A stretch of 64,000 bases of DNA from Hydractinia symbiolongicarpus (taxonomy: Eukaryota > Cnidaria > Hydrozoa > Anthoathecata > Hydractiniidae), in contig NC_079881.1 in NCBI RefSeq assembly GCF_029227915.1, positions 17,023,501-17,087,500 of the forward strand. Reading direction: 5' to 3'. Under the pieces are notes generated by a model that was given only the letters and a program-made list of their open reading frames with translations, made no database searches and was not told the DNA's origin. A program made the position numbers and the translations under genes. Positions 32,549-42,461 of the stretch are shown here, one piece after another (the first letter of the stretch is position 1; every line of letters begins with the position of its first letter).

Positions 32549-32880
32549 TTGTTAAGATGCAGATTAGTGGTTATAGCTTTCGTACTCTAAGCGGGAGACC
32601 GGGGTTCGATTCTTGTTGACGGCGATTCAACACGAGCAAGTGAAAGTTACCAGAGCCCCGGGTTAACCCAAGCAATGTGAGGGAATTGGGAAGATAACAC
32701 ACTGTATGGGCCGTTGGATGTTGTCGAGAGTGGTATAGTAGAGCGCGGGACCTAATTGGGTGAGCGTAGCTCAAAATAAGTATATACTCTATGACCCTCC
32801 ATCTAAGCCATGGCCTATCCTGGAAATAATAGTCAGGGTACACTCCTCGATATTTGTGAGGCTAGCCATGTCAAGATATG
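32549..32880 (+). mobile_element. tRNA-derived SINE
   Basis: The head resembles a tRNA with both internal pol III promoter boxes: ATTAGTGGTTATAGC (A box, about 32563) and GGGGTTCGATTC (B box, about 32604), with 6 of 7 bases of an acceptor stem pairing (GTTAAGA against TGTTGAC). A tRNA-unrelated body follows (GAGGGAATTGGGAAGATAAC ... CCATGGCCTATCCTGGAAAT). The 3' boundary is uncertain. Only one copy is in the window, so the family is unconfirmed. Confidence 0.55.
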
Positions 32881-33048
32881 CACTTCTATCTATATCTATG
32901 TTATTCATAAAATTGGAATTACATTCCGGGCGCTTCACACCCTCACGTATTCCTACATTAATCCACAGGAATACAGCTGGTTTTAATTAATGAGGTAAAA
33001 AAATTTAACAAATCGTGTAGCAAAACTGATAACACAGATTCACATAGA

Positions 33049-33073
<25 letters not shown>
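33049..33073. repeat. T25 homopolymer
   Basis: Uninterrupted run of T followed by further T-rich sequence to about 33185; could be the reverse complement of a retroposon A tail. The 32881-33197 stretch holds no gene. Confidence 0.8.
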
Positions 33074-33079
<6 letters not shown>

Positions 33080-33197
33080 GAAATTTTTTAACCCTTCATA
33101 AGTAATATACAACACTTGTTGGCTCTGTTTTTATACCGATAGGCCGCCGGTGTACATTTTTTATTTTATTTTTTTATTTTTTTTAATAAATCATTCG

Positions 33198-33916
33198 TTA
33201 TATCGTCGACATGACATTTGACAGTTCGATGTCATGGATGTAATGTTCTTTCTTCAGCGAACGAGAACCTCTAAGGCATAACAACATTGACCGTAACAGG
33301 GAAAAGGAAATTTTTGTTCTAATATAATTGACTCCTTGTGATACAGGTATGTCTCTTTTCTCTGCAATCATTTCAGATAAACGTTTGTAAAACAGCTTAC
33401 ACTCTCGCCCCATTCCACATTTGTTGAGAAAACCAATGGGGTGAACGACCCGTTATCAACATCAAGCACACGTTCATTGTACTGGCGTTTCTTCTCATCC
33501 TCGTTGCGTTTAAAGCATTTATTGAGTTCCAAACCCTGGTATCTCCGAGCGTTTAGGTCAAAAACCCGTATATCCAAAAATACCCTTTGACCAGGAGTCC
33601 AGAACCCAATAGCGCTTATATCAAGACGAGCTTCTTGACTTCTATTGGCGCTTCGTGGTTGAATTAGCTCACCATCCAACTGAATCAACATTGGTTCGCA
33701 TCGAACGTCCTTACACACTTCGTTTAGAAAAACAGAAGTGATATCACGAACTTCATTGTGTCTCATCGTGATAAAATCACCTTTCTTGCAGGATAAAGCA
33801 TGAGTCACGGTAAATTTGCTACCACATGCACAATCTGAAGGGAGTCTAGGTAGTGCCCAATTATAACGGATACGTAACGCATCTCTAAATTGTTCTTTGT
33901 TTAAGTCATACATCAC
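33198..33916 (-). pseudogene. LINE C-terminal (post-RT) domain fragment
   Basis: Two minus-strand frames joined by a frameshift near 33410: 33368-33916 and 33198-33413. Sequence: MYDLNKEQFRDALRIRYNW, a zinc-like CACGSKFTVTHALSCKKGDF, MRHNEVRDITSVFLNEVC, ARLDISAIGFWTPGQRVFLD, RVFDLNARRYQ, FTPLVFSTN, then YKRLSEMIAEKR, SFSLLRSMLLCLRGSRS. This block is a common repetitive C-terminal region in animal non-LTR retrotransposon polyproteins; the RHN-x-RD and D-x-R spacing could be a nuclease fold. RT is absent. A different family from the USP-LINE. Confidence 0.6.
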
Positions 33917-34097
33917 ATAGAAACCTGTTCCAAACGATCTTAAGCATCCACCCCGTACGGAAGCCGAGAAGGGTCAATCCACAAATATATTTCAAATCCA
34001 CAAATATATTTTAAAAATCCAATAGTCCCAGGGTCCTTCCCCTGGATCTAAGGCCATACAAAATGTCACGTGTGCTCGACATGATTTGTAAACAAAC

Positions 34098-35100
34098 ATG
34101 GTAGACCGTTTTTGTTCGTCGTGTGGGAAGAAAATCGAATTTTGTGGCGATTATTTCTGCTTGTATTGTGGAAAGGAAATAAAGAAGAAAGCAAAAAATC
34201 CTGTCCACAGTGAGGCATTGTCGTTGATAGATTGTCAACGAATTAAGTCAAATAAAAGAAGAAGAAAGTTCTGGGTGACGATGATCGAGGAAGTAATAGT
34301 AGTAATGTTGAAATTGTAAGAGTGAATGAACAAGGATTGCTCCATTGTGTTAGAGGATCTAAGTCACCTGTACGTATTGCTAGGGCTGCCTCAGAAACTA
34401 CTGTTTTGCAGATTATGCAAAAAGCATGCAGATTATGACCAATTTTTATGTGGTCTAGAAGAATATGTCTTGCTATACCCCGACCAGAAGGTGGTCGAAA
34501 TGATACCTGGGACAAAAACAGCTTTTACTGTTGACAAATACAAAAGGACCTAGCTAAGCCATTCGAAACCCAACTACCCTTAGTTAAAGTTCTGTTCATC
34601 TTTTCAAATGTGTTGTGTCCTTTTTACTTTTTTATATTTTTTTAATTAATTCCTTGTAAAAAGGGAGAATTGTGCTTTTTGAGGCATGTTCTCTAGAGGA
34701 GTACAACCTCTAGTTTATTTCCAAAGACCTAACAGGTTGAGTTCATCATTGCGGTGGCTTGGCACCTCTTTGTAAATTATTTTCTTACGATTTACAATCT
34801 GCAACAACTCTGAAACTTCTTGATGCCTTAAAAAGTCCAATTGATATTACTTTGGATGAAGCGAAAATGAGGACAATAAAAATTTCAACTCCGATATATT
34901 CTTAAATGAATATAGTGCCGATCCTATACATAAAGAACAAGCCAGCGGTAGTGGTACTGGCAGTGTGAAATATGGTTGGTTCCCCATATGCAATAAAATA
35001 TTTCCATCCTCAGTAATGGAAGCACATGCAGATCAGTGTTTAAAGTATAAGAACGGTAGAGTCATTTTTAATGTATTTACATTAGCTTACAGAAGAAGTA
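34098..35100 (+). pseudogene. zinc-ribbon/UBZ-like multicopy gene fragment
   Basis: Starts MVDRFCSSCGKKIEFCGDYF, CLYCGKEIKKK, a four-Cys zinc ribbon, then a frameshift at about 34265 into DDDRGSNSSNVEIVRVNEQG, followed by HADYDQFLCGLEEYVLLYPD and KTAFTVDKYKR. Interrupted at 34556-34792 by a LINE tail. It resumes with YDLQSATTLKLLDALKSPID, DEAKMRTIKISTPIYS and a C2HC finger-like CNKIF...HADQCLK (first Cys replaced). A zinc ribbon plus UBZ-like finger recalls cnidarian multicopy HECT-type E3 proteins, but no HECT domain is present, so that link is tentative. Confidence 0.4.
34556..34792 (+). mobile_element. USP-LINE tail, copy 4
   Basis: Plus-strand 5'-truncated copy of the LINE 3' end: TTAAAGTTCTGTTCATCTTTTC, the TCTAGAGGAGTACAACCTCT stem-loop, CCTAACAGGTTGAGTTCATC and the terminal CCTCTTTGTAAATTATTTTC. 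Lacks the 100 bp monomers. Inserted in the zinc-ribbon gene fragment. Confidence 0.8.
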
Positions 35101-35119
35101 TGTATATAACAAAAAGAAA

Positions 35120-36179
35120 CTATATTCTCGCAGAAATTATATTATCGTATATTTGTCTTGCTTCTAACCAATCACAAGGAGACATAGTGTAGCCCAACTG
35201 TGCAGTGACATAGTTAAAATATTCAACTAGTTCTTCGTTGCAGTCATTAAGAACATGGCCAGCTTCCTCATGTACGTTTCTTTGTTGAAGAAGGCTGTCA
35301 ATAAGATCGCTATTGATAATCTTTTCACATTTTCGATAGCCAAAACTTTCGGGAAGATAAAACATTTCATCTAGTATTCCGCATATTTTAGCGTTCCTTG
35401 AATTTCTTATAGTTTGTGAATTCCACTCGTCTCTCATTTTGTCTAACTCTGATTGTATTAACCAGGAATAGGAAAACCTAGCGCATTCCATTTGAAAATG
35501 ATCACCTAAACAAAGTGCGTCACTTTCAACCATATCTTTAAAATAGTCAATTGCCCAAGCTGTGTACTTTCGCTTAAAACGAGACCATAAATTTTCATTC
35601 CTTTGGTTTGACTGTGAAGTTCCATATTTATATGAATTACCATCGTTGTGAATAAGTGACTGCCATTATACAATTTTGAGTACCACAATCAGTATCATCA
35701 CTATATCTGGACAAATTTTAAATTCGTCAAGAGCGCTTAGGAAAAAGTGAGCAGGTATTACAGAATTATTATTAATACGAATAACTTTTAACCAATTGTT
35801 TTTGCGGGAAAACCCGTCTACACATCCATGAATAGGTAATCCAAAAGGCTTCAACTTGTCATAGCCATCGGTGTGCCATACAGCATTTGGACCGGGTCAA
35901 TTGTACACTCTACGTATAAGTTTCTGCGCCTTTCTGTTATGAGAACCTTTAGGATCGATTTCTCTAACAACTTTCTTAACCTCGTTTTACTGAAACGCCG
36001 TGTATCACACATAGCTTGTTCCAAATGCTACGATAACTCTTGACTCCATTTAACTCTTGACTCCAAATTTCGGTTTCGATAATTCGACGAATTGAAGAAT
36101 TCACGTCAGGTTTTGCTCTTTGACGGCGTTTTAAAGTGCTGACACTGATATCAACCTCGTGGTAATGTTTCAAATCCAT
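35120..36179 (-). pseudogene. rve-type integrase gene relic 1
   Basis: About 345 codons on the minus strand starting at ATG 36179 (MDLKHYHEVDISVSTLKRRQ, a helix-turn-helix region), then VYN-PGPNAVWHTDGYDKLKPF, GLPIHGCVDGFSRKNNWLKV, ALDEFKICPDIV, TDCGTQNCIMA, SNQRNENLWSRFKRKYTAWA, and a long C-terminus (LGDHFQMECARFSYSWLIQS to DWLEARQIYDNIISA). The D (HTDG or VDGFSR), D (TDCGT) and E (RNENLW) of an integrase core remain, but frameshifts near 35670, 35890 and 36010 break the frame. Animal genomes carry many such stand-alone integrase genes; element ends were not found. Confidence 0.65.
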
Positions 36180-36225
36180 AACTATCTTTTGTACTCAGTT
36201 CCCTTATTTAAGCAATATTTTAACT

Positions 36226-37280
36226 CCCTGGTTGCTGGGAGCATATGTCTCTTGTCTGGGCTGCTCTGAGCCAAACGCCAACGCCAAATCTTGGAAAAAT
36301 GCCCTATCTGCAATATGGCTTGATGTGGCGAATGCGTATCCCGCTATACCTCATAAACTCATTTTCATGGATCTTCGTCGTTATGGTGTTTCAGAGTTTT
36401 GGATAAGGCTTATTAACGCCTACTATGGCAGCCTCTGTAGCAAGTCATTCTCTTTTACAGCCTCATCCAGCTGGCACCAACACTTTAGAGGTATTTTTAT
36501 TGGATGTACATTATCAATCATACTATTTTCGGCAGCTATAAATGTAATCATTGAATACGTGTGAGCCGAAGAAGAGTTAAAAAGTTGTGTTCCGCCTGGC
36601 GATTCAGACCATCCTCCAGTTAAGGCCTTTTTTAATGTCTTCACGTGTCCCCCAAACTCAGAACTTGTTGGATCGTTGTGTAGCAGCCCTTCATAAGGCT
36701 GGAATGGGCTTTAGACCTTCAAAATCACGAAGCATTGTTATAGCTAATGGAAAAGTTTTAGATCAGTCTCCTTTTTGTGTCCTGCAAGAACCAATCCCAT
36801 CTATTCACGCAAACCCAGTTAAGTTTCTTGGTCGGACGATAAATTCAACATTGTCAGATTCATCTGTTGTCCAACAGGTTATTGTTAACGCTGTAGAGCA
36901 AGTCAAACTCATAAATAATTCTTCCCATAGAGGTATTCACAAAGTGTGGTTTTTGCATCAAACTTGTATCAGATGTTGTGCAGGACAGTGAGGAAGACAT
37001 CTATTATGCTCGAGCCGTTCAGCTTCATGTCCGAGGTAACTGGACTAAATGGTGCTCCTTTATTAAATACGATCTTCCTTGGAAGAACCTACTGTCTCTA
37101 CTGCGAAGTTTATCTTCGTTTTGCATCGGCGCAACCTATGACACGTTTCCTTCTCCTACAAATCTTGTCAAATTGTCAATTCTTGTTGGGGAATTCAAAA
37201 TGACAAAAGTTGCATCCTATGTAAAAAAAAACCTTCTTGTAACGTGTCCCGCAATTTAGTCGCTTGTAACTTAGCCCTTT
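36226..37280 (+). pseudogene. LINE copy 2 reverse transcriptase
   Basis: Broken frames in order: GCWEHMSLVWAALSQ-like start at about 36228, LSAIWLDVANAYPAIPHKL (36232-36564, first catalytic Asp), IFIGCTLSIILFSAAINVII (RT block B), then an eroded YxDD region (KAFFNVF near 36625 where copy 1 has KAFMDDIF), LLDRCVAALHKAGMGFRPSK, a thumb segment (VVQQVIVNAVEQVKLINNSS), a deletion, and VRGNWTKWCSFIKYD, YDTFPSPTNLVKL. The CCHC ends in LACNLALSQG at 37280. Catalytically dead by loss of the Asp pair. Confidence 0.8.
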
Positions 37281-37868
37281 CACAAGGGATTCCACTTATT
37301 AACCCAGTCAAAAATAAAAAAAATCAAATCAAAATTAAGTTAGCAAGGGGGGTTTGATCATACTAGGTCTTGTCTTTGGAGAATGACGACTCCACTTATT
37401 ACCCCAGTTAAAAAAATATATATATTAGCAGGGGGGGTGATCACACATCATCTTGTCTTTGCAGAGTAACGACTCCACTTATTACCTGAGTTAAAAACAA
37501 AGAATAGCACAGTTGAACAGAAAGTGGTCAAAGTTTACTTTAGGAAGATAGGGATGTCTAGTTTCTGCTGATGACCGTCCGTGGACCTCTTCGAGGTGAC
37601 CCAGCTGGACATCCAAGGTACTTAGGTTTAGAAATATGGGTCGAAACCTACCTGCCCTTGGTTAAAGTTCTGTTCATCTTTTCAAATGTGTTGTGTCTTT
37701 TTTATTTTTTTTACATATTTCTTTAATTAATTCCTTGTAAAAAGGAAGAATTGTGTTTTTAGAGGCATTTTCTCTAGAGGAGTACAACCTCTAGTTTATT
37801 TCCAAAAACCTAACAGGTTGAGTTCATCATTGCCGTGGCTTGCCGCCTCTTTATAAATTATTTTCTTA
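37281..37868 (+). mobile_element. USP-LINE tail, copy 5 (inside copy 2)
   Basis: 5'-truncated LINE 3' end with parts of three monomers (CCACTTATT at about 37290, 37390 and 37470), the central unique part, stem-loop CTCTAGAGGAGTACAACCTC and terminal CCTCTTTATAAATTATTTTC. It separates LSQG (37280) from FTYRHDTVLRVL (37869), which are adjacent in intact relatives. A short duplication ATT may flank it but is not certain. Confidence 0.8.
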
Positions 37869-39397
37869 TTCACATACCGCCACGATACTGTTCTACGTGT
37901 GTTAGTGACAGCCATTCAGAAGTTCTTATCCGATTATGAGCCAGCAAAACCATCTAGATGTCATAAAATATCCTTTGTTCCAGCTGGTAAAAGTCTTACC
38001 ACCAAAAAGCGTTCAAAAATTCAAGGTATCCTTCACCTGGCCTCTGATTGGAGATTATTGTCAGACTTAGATTCAACCTTAATAGTACCACCTTATCTTG
38101 CTGTAACGCAATTTCGTCCGGACATGCTTGTAACTTCTGCCATGACCAAAACTGTAATTATCCTCGAATTAACTTCCCCATGCGAAGAGAACATGGAGAC
38201 TTGGCATGGAGTTAAGGTCGTTAAATACTCGTCACTTTGTTCTGTCATGAGATTAAACAATTGGTCTGTGCATTTCTTTGCTGTTGAAGTAGGAGCTAGG
38301 GGATTTTGTTCCGAAACAGTTAGAATTTGCCTCCGTCGCCTCGGCTTTTCTAACATGTCTGTGCCTTCCACTCTGAAATCTCTTACTGAGTCATCTATGC
38401 GATCGTCTTTTTACATCTGGCTATCTCCAGTTTCTTTGTCTTATATTCATCCTGGTAGGGATCCACAGCATACCGCTCAATTGATACCAACTGTTTCAAA
38501 GAAATCATCCAAGTCACAAGCAACTTCGACCACTAGCTTTAAGGACACGAAAAACTCCGCTACCTTGCCTGCACAAGAATCTCTAGGCAGCAACAGCGGC
38601 TTGCTAAATTTGAGCAACACATGTTACATCAATTCCATTTTGCAATGTTTTTATGTGTTACCCGCAGTCGCCACAGCCATCTCTGCAAATGATTCCAATA
38701 TCGCGTTGGGTAAAAGCTTTGTAAGTATTCTACGCAAACTATACTCCTCCAAGGTTCCAGTGAACACTTCTTCATTTCTAAATGCATTAAAAGGCCATGT
38801 TTCTAATGCAAAGGGTGCTGCTTTTAATCCGTTCTCTCAGCAAGATTCCGTAGAGATTCTTGAGTATCTCATACCAGAGTTGTCCTTAGCCTTTCCTTTC
38901 TTTGGTAGATTATTCAACACTCGTGTGAAAATCTGCACTACTTGCAGCGCTTGCAATAATATTTGCACCTCTGAGCTTCAATAGATAACTTTTTGGAGAG
39001 CGAAGAATTTGCAGGTGTCAACTCGTACTTCTGTCACTACTGCAATAGTTACCAAACTGCAAGAGTTGAAAAAGAGGTCGCAGATTGCAGTTCAATTTTA
39101 GTTCTGCAATTAAAGCGCTTTGCCTATAACAAAGGTCTTGTGTCTAAGGTTTGTTCTCCTGTCACATCTTACCCGGGCACCGTTTCTATACCTATCACTG
39201 TAGACAGTGAAGTCTCTTGTCGCAAGCACTACAACTTAAGGGCTGCAATTAACCACTCTGGAAATTTGAACAATGGCCACTACTGTTATAACCAAGTTCA
39301 TGGTAAGTGGTTTCATTGCAACGACAGAGCAGTTGTCCCTTGCAAGCAAAGCTTGCTTAATGGTGTACAACCTTACATCTTTTTCCTTGAAGAGTAA
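37869..39397 (+). pseudogene. LINE copy 2: restriction-like endonuclease + USP
   Basis: Numbered from 37899. Residues 1-185: R2-type PD-(D/E)xK endonuclease with FRPDMLVTS (R73-P74-D75), VIILELTSPCEEN (E90), K106/K109 and the trailing FFAVEVGARGF, WLSPV. Residues 186-228: Ser/Thr/Gln-rich linker. From 232: USP domain with the Cys box GLLNLSNTCYINSILQCF (C242), the QQDSVEILEYL box (314-324) and a zinc CxxC (C346/C349). One frameshift with stop at 38984 separates the rest (38993-39397): CHYC, VLQLKRFAY, HSGNLNNGHYC (His box) and WFHCNDRAVV (Asp/Asn). Cys, His and Asp of the protease are all present in a compact about 260-residue domain. Apart from that frameshift and the copy 5 insertion the region is open. 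Confidence 0.85.
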
Positions 39398-39510
39398 ATT
39401 GCAGTCAGCACCACAACTTCCGGCTTATGTCAGCAAGGGGGTTTGGCTATTCTTGTTTTTTTATTATTATTTTTTTTTGTAGTCTTGTCTTTGAAGAGTG
39501 ACGACTCCAC

Positions 39511-40445
39511 CAACCTCGTCCCCAGGACTATTTGCTTCTCAACGGCGCTGCGCTTTCTGATAGCTCTAGACACCGTAGCCCAATTCTCTACTCACTAGTG
39601 CCTAGATTTCCAGGAGTGTCGGTAAGCAATATTAAATAAAAACAAGCAAGGGAAAAAGGCTGAAGCATGTTGATATAGTTATTCCTACCCTGATATAGTT
39701 ATTCCTCCCCAAATACAAACTTCAAATTTAAGAATACCCAACATATCATTCAGTAACAAATTTTTGAAACGTGAATCTTGAAAATACAGGAAAACAGGTA
39801 TGTTTTTACATACAACGTGGACCAGTCTTATTACTAATTCTATAGCATGAAATATGATGAAGCTCGTTGTACGTTTACAAAAAGCTCACTCAAATACCTC
39901 ATTTTACATTAAAGTCAACATCCAATGGGCCAAATTTGTTTCTTCTAAAAGTGTATAAATTTTTTTGTCTTTGTGTGGACAAGGATAGCTTATTACTAAT
40001 GTGTGATGTGGGACGTGGCAAAGATGGAACTGAACATATAAACAAAGGATACACTGAGTGAATGAAGCAAGTGCACAGCAAGTCTTACTGAATTAATCAA
40101 ATGAAAACAAAATACAAATAAAAATAGATAAAATTATTTCGTTTGTAGAACAATTATGCAAGCACATTCCAGTAAGAAACAGAGTAGGCTGGTAACATAC
40201 GAGTCAGGTGGTTGTCAGACATAGATAGATTACTTCCTGGTTAAAAAGTCAGACAAGAAAGTGGTATAGGGCGTGAAAGTTATATCGGGGGAAGAGTGTG
40301 TTTCCCCGCATAGGTTGCTTGGTTGTGATATTATCTTGAAGGTTTTAAAGAAGCCAAGGGAAATTACTGGCCCCGTCGTAAAGTCTAGAAGCTGAAGGAA
40401 GAGATAATAGCAAGACAATTTACTTCAAGTTTCTGATGATACCTG
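39511..40445. other. no gene seen
   Basis: AT-rich sequence between two LINEs with no supported coding sequence. A short direct repeat CTGATATAGTTATTCCT occurs twice at about 39671-39707. Confidence 0.5.
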
Positions 40446-42461
40446 TAGGTGGACGAAAGGACCAGCTATACATTAGACAAACCTGGTTATGAATTAATGA
40501 GGTTGACCAGTGTATAAAGGGAAAGAGGAAACTTTGGAAAAAGTGGAAGTCAGGTGGTAGTAAAAATATTTACTTAGAAGCTGAGCGTTGTGCTCGTACA
40601 GCAGTGTAAGAGGCAGAATCAGAAACAGAGAGGAACAGATTTGCAGATGTGTTAAGAAGGGAAGATCAGCGCAATGAGGTGTTGAGGATAGCAAAGCAAA
40701 TGAAGAAGACTAATCAAGATGTTGTAGGTGAGAAGTGTATACGTAACGATGAAGGTGTTTTGGCTAGCACCGAGGAGGAGAAAAGGGTAGCTTGGAAGAG
40801 TTATTATCAGAGGTTGCTAACACTGAGTTTGATTGGGATGAGGATAATTTGTTTGATGATGATGCTGTAGAAGTGCCAGCTATGCAGATCAAGACAGAAT
40901 GGGTAGTGGAGGCTATTAAGAAAATGAAGATTGGCAAGACTGCAGGAGTATCAGATATTGTGCGTGGCAGTCAAGTGTAATCGCGAATTGTTTCAAGGGC
41001 AAGGGTGATGCATTAGAAAGAGGTAACTATAGAGGGTTGAAGCTTGTTGATCAAGTAATGAAAGTTATTGAAAGAGTGATTGATAAATTACTTAGAGAAA
41101 GAATTGATATAGATAAGATGCGATTTGGTTTTGTTTCAGGGTGTGGCACTACAGATGCAATATTTTTACTCGGACAGCTTCAGGAAAAGTATTTAGGAAA
41201 GAGAAAGATTCTCTATTTTGCCTTCATAGATTTAGAGAAAGCTTTTATTAGAGTGCCACGTAAAGTTATTTGGTGGGCTATGAGAAAATTAGGAGTGGAT
41301 AATTGGCTAGTTAAGATGGTACAGTCTATGTACAGCAATGCTAGAAGTCGTGTCAGGATTAACGATTGACTTAGTGATAAGTTTAGTGTAAATGTTGGTG
41401 TACATCAGGCTTCTGTACTTAGTCCTTTGTTGTGTGTTATAGTCTTCGAAGCTTTGCCGATGGAGTTCAGAAGAGGTTGCCCATAGAAGTTATTGTATGC
41501 AGATGATTTGGTTCTCATAGCAGAGTCGATAGAAGAATTAGTTACAAAGTTTGAGAAGTGGAAGAACGTACTATAAGAGAAAGGGCTAAGGGTGAACACA
41601 GCAAAGTCTAAAGTCATGATTAGTAGCATTGCAGCCAAGTGTAACCTTGTAGTTGGAAAGTGGCGATGTGGAGTTTGCAGGAAAGGGGTTGGTCAATTTT
41701 TTGTCAGACCTGCAAGCATTGGGTACATAAGAAGTGCAGTGGTATTGGAGGAAGATTAAGAGCTGAAATTCAGTTTGTATGCAAGCATTGCAAAGGTGAG
41801 ATTATAGATATAAAGTATTTCCAGCTTTAATGATGTACAACAGTGGCTTGTTAGAGATAGTTGAGAACTTCTGTTACTTAGGTGATATGTTGGGCAGTGA
41901 AGGGGGTGTTGGAAGAAGTGTTACTTGCAGGATAGGTTCTGCTTGGAAAAAGTTCAGAGACTTACGTCTTTTGTTGACTAGTAGAGTCTTGTCAATCGAG
42001 GTTAAGGGTAGGTTGTATGAGGCCTGTGTAAGAAGTGTTATGTTGTACGGTAGTGAGACATGGGCAGTGAAGCAGGAAGATCTTGACCGTTTAAAAAGGA
42101 ATCATATGAGAATGGTTAGGTGGATGTGTAACGCCAGTCTGAGAGACTGAAATAGTTCAGATGAGCTAGAAGCAGGCTAGGTATCCGTAGAATTTAAAAT
42201 GTCATCTAGATAAGAAGATTGAGTTGGCTGAGACACTTGAAAAGAATGGGCGAGGATAATTGGGTAAGAAAGTGTACAGACTTGATAGTTCCTGAGGCAA
42301 AGCCCAGAGCCAGACCGAGAAAAGCTTGGCAGAAGGTTAAACACAGTCTAGATCAGATTGGAAGACGGTTATTAATATACACCGTCCAACCCATGCTAGC
42401 ATGGAAAACAGACGTTAAGCAGAGAATGATGATGACCCCCTTAGTTTATATTCAAAGTTAA
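40446..42461 (+). pseudogene. APE-type LINE RT fragment with internal zinc finger
   Basis: Plus-strand RT of another LINE family, 5'-truncated. Order: REDQRNEVLRIAKQMKKTNQ, WVVEAIKKMKIGKTAGVSDI, a deletion, FKGKGDALERGNYRGLKLVD, MRFGFVSGCGTTDAIFLLGQ, YFAFIDLEKAFIRVPRKVIW (first catalytic Asp), SMYSNARSRVRIND, then YADDLVLIAESIEELV near 41495 in another frame with the ADD box intact. A PHD/RING-like zinc segment (WRCGVCRKGVG ... FVCKHCKGE, 41660-41805) follows, then NFCYLGDMLGSEGG, LYEACVRSVMLYGSETWAVK and LRHLKRMGEDNWVRKC. At least five frame breaks. The upstream endonuclease is not in the window. Confidence 0.75.

Larger units (their letters stand above)
36226..39510 (+). mobile_element. R2/NeSL-type LINE copy 2 with C-terminal USP
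   Basis: Plus-strand, 5'-truncated copy: RT (36226-37260), CCHC region, interruption by LINE copy 5 (37281-37868), restriction-like endonuclease plus USP (37869-39397) and the start of the family 3' tail (GTCAGCAAGGGGGTTTGG, GACGACTCCAC at about 39430-39509, one monomer). This is the copy that shows the protein order RT, CCHC, endonuclease, Ser/Thr-rich linker, USP. Confidence 0.85.
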
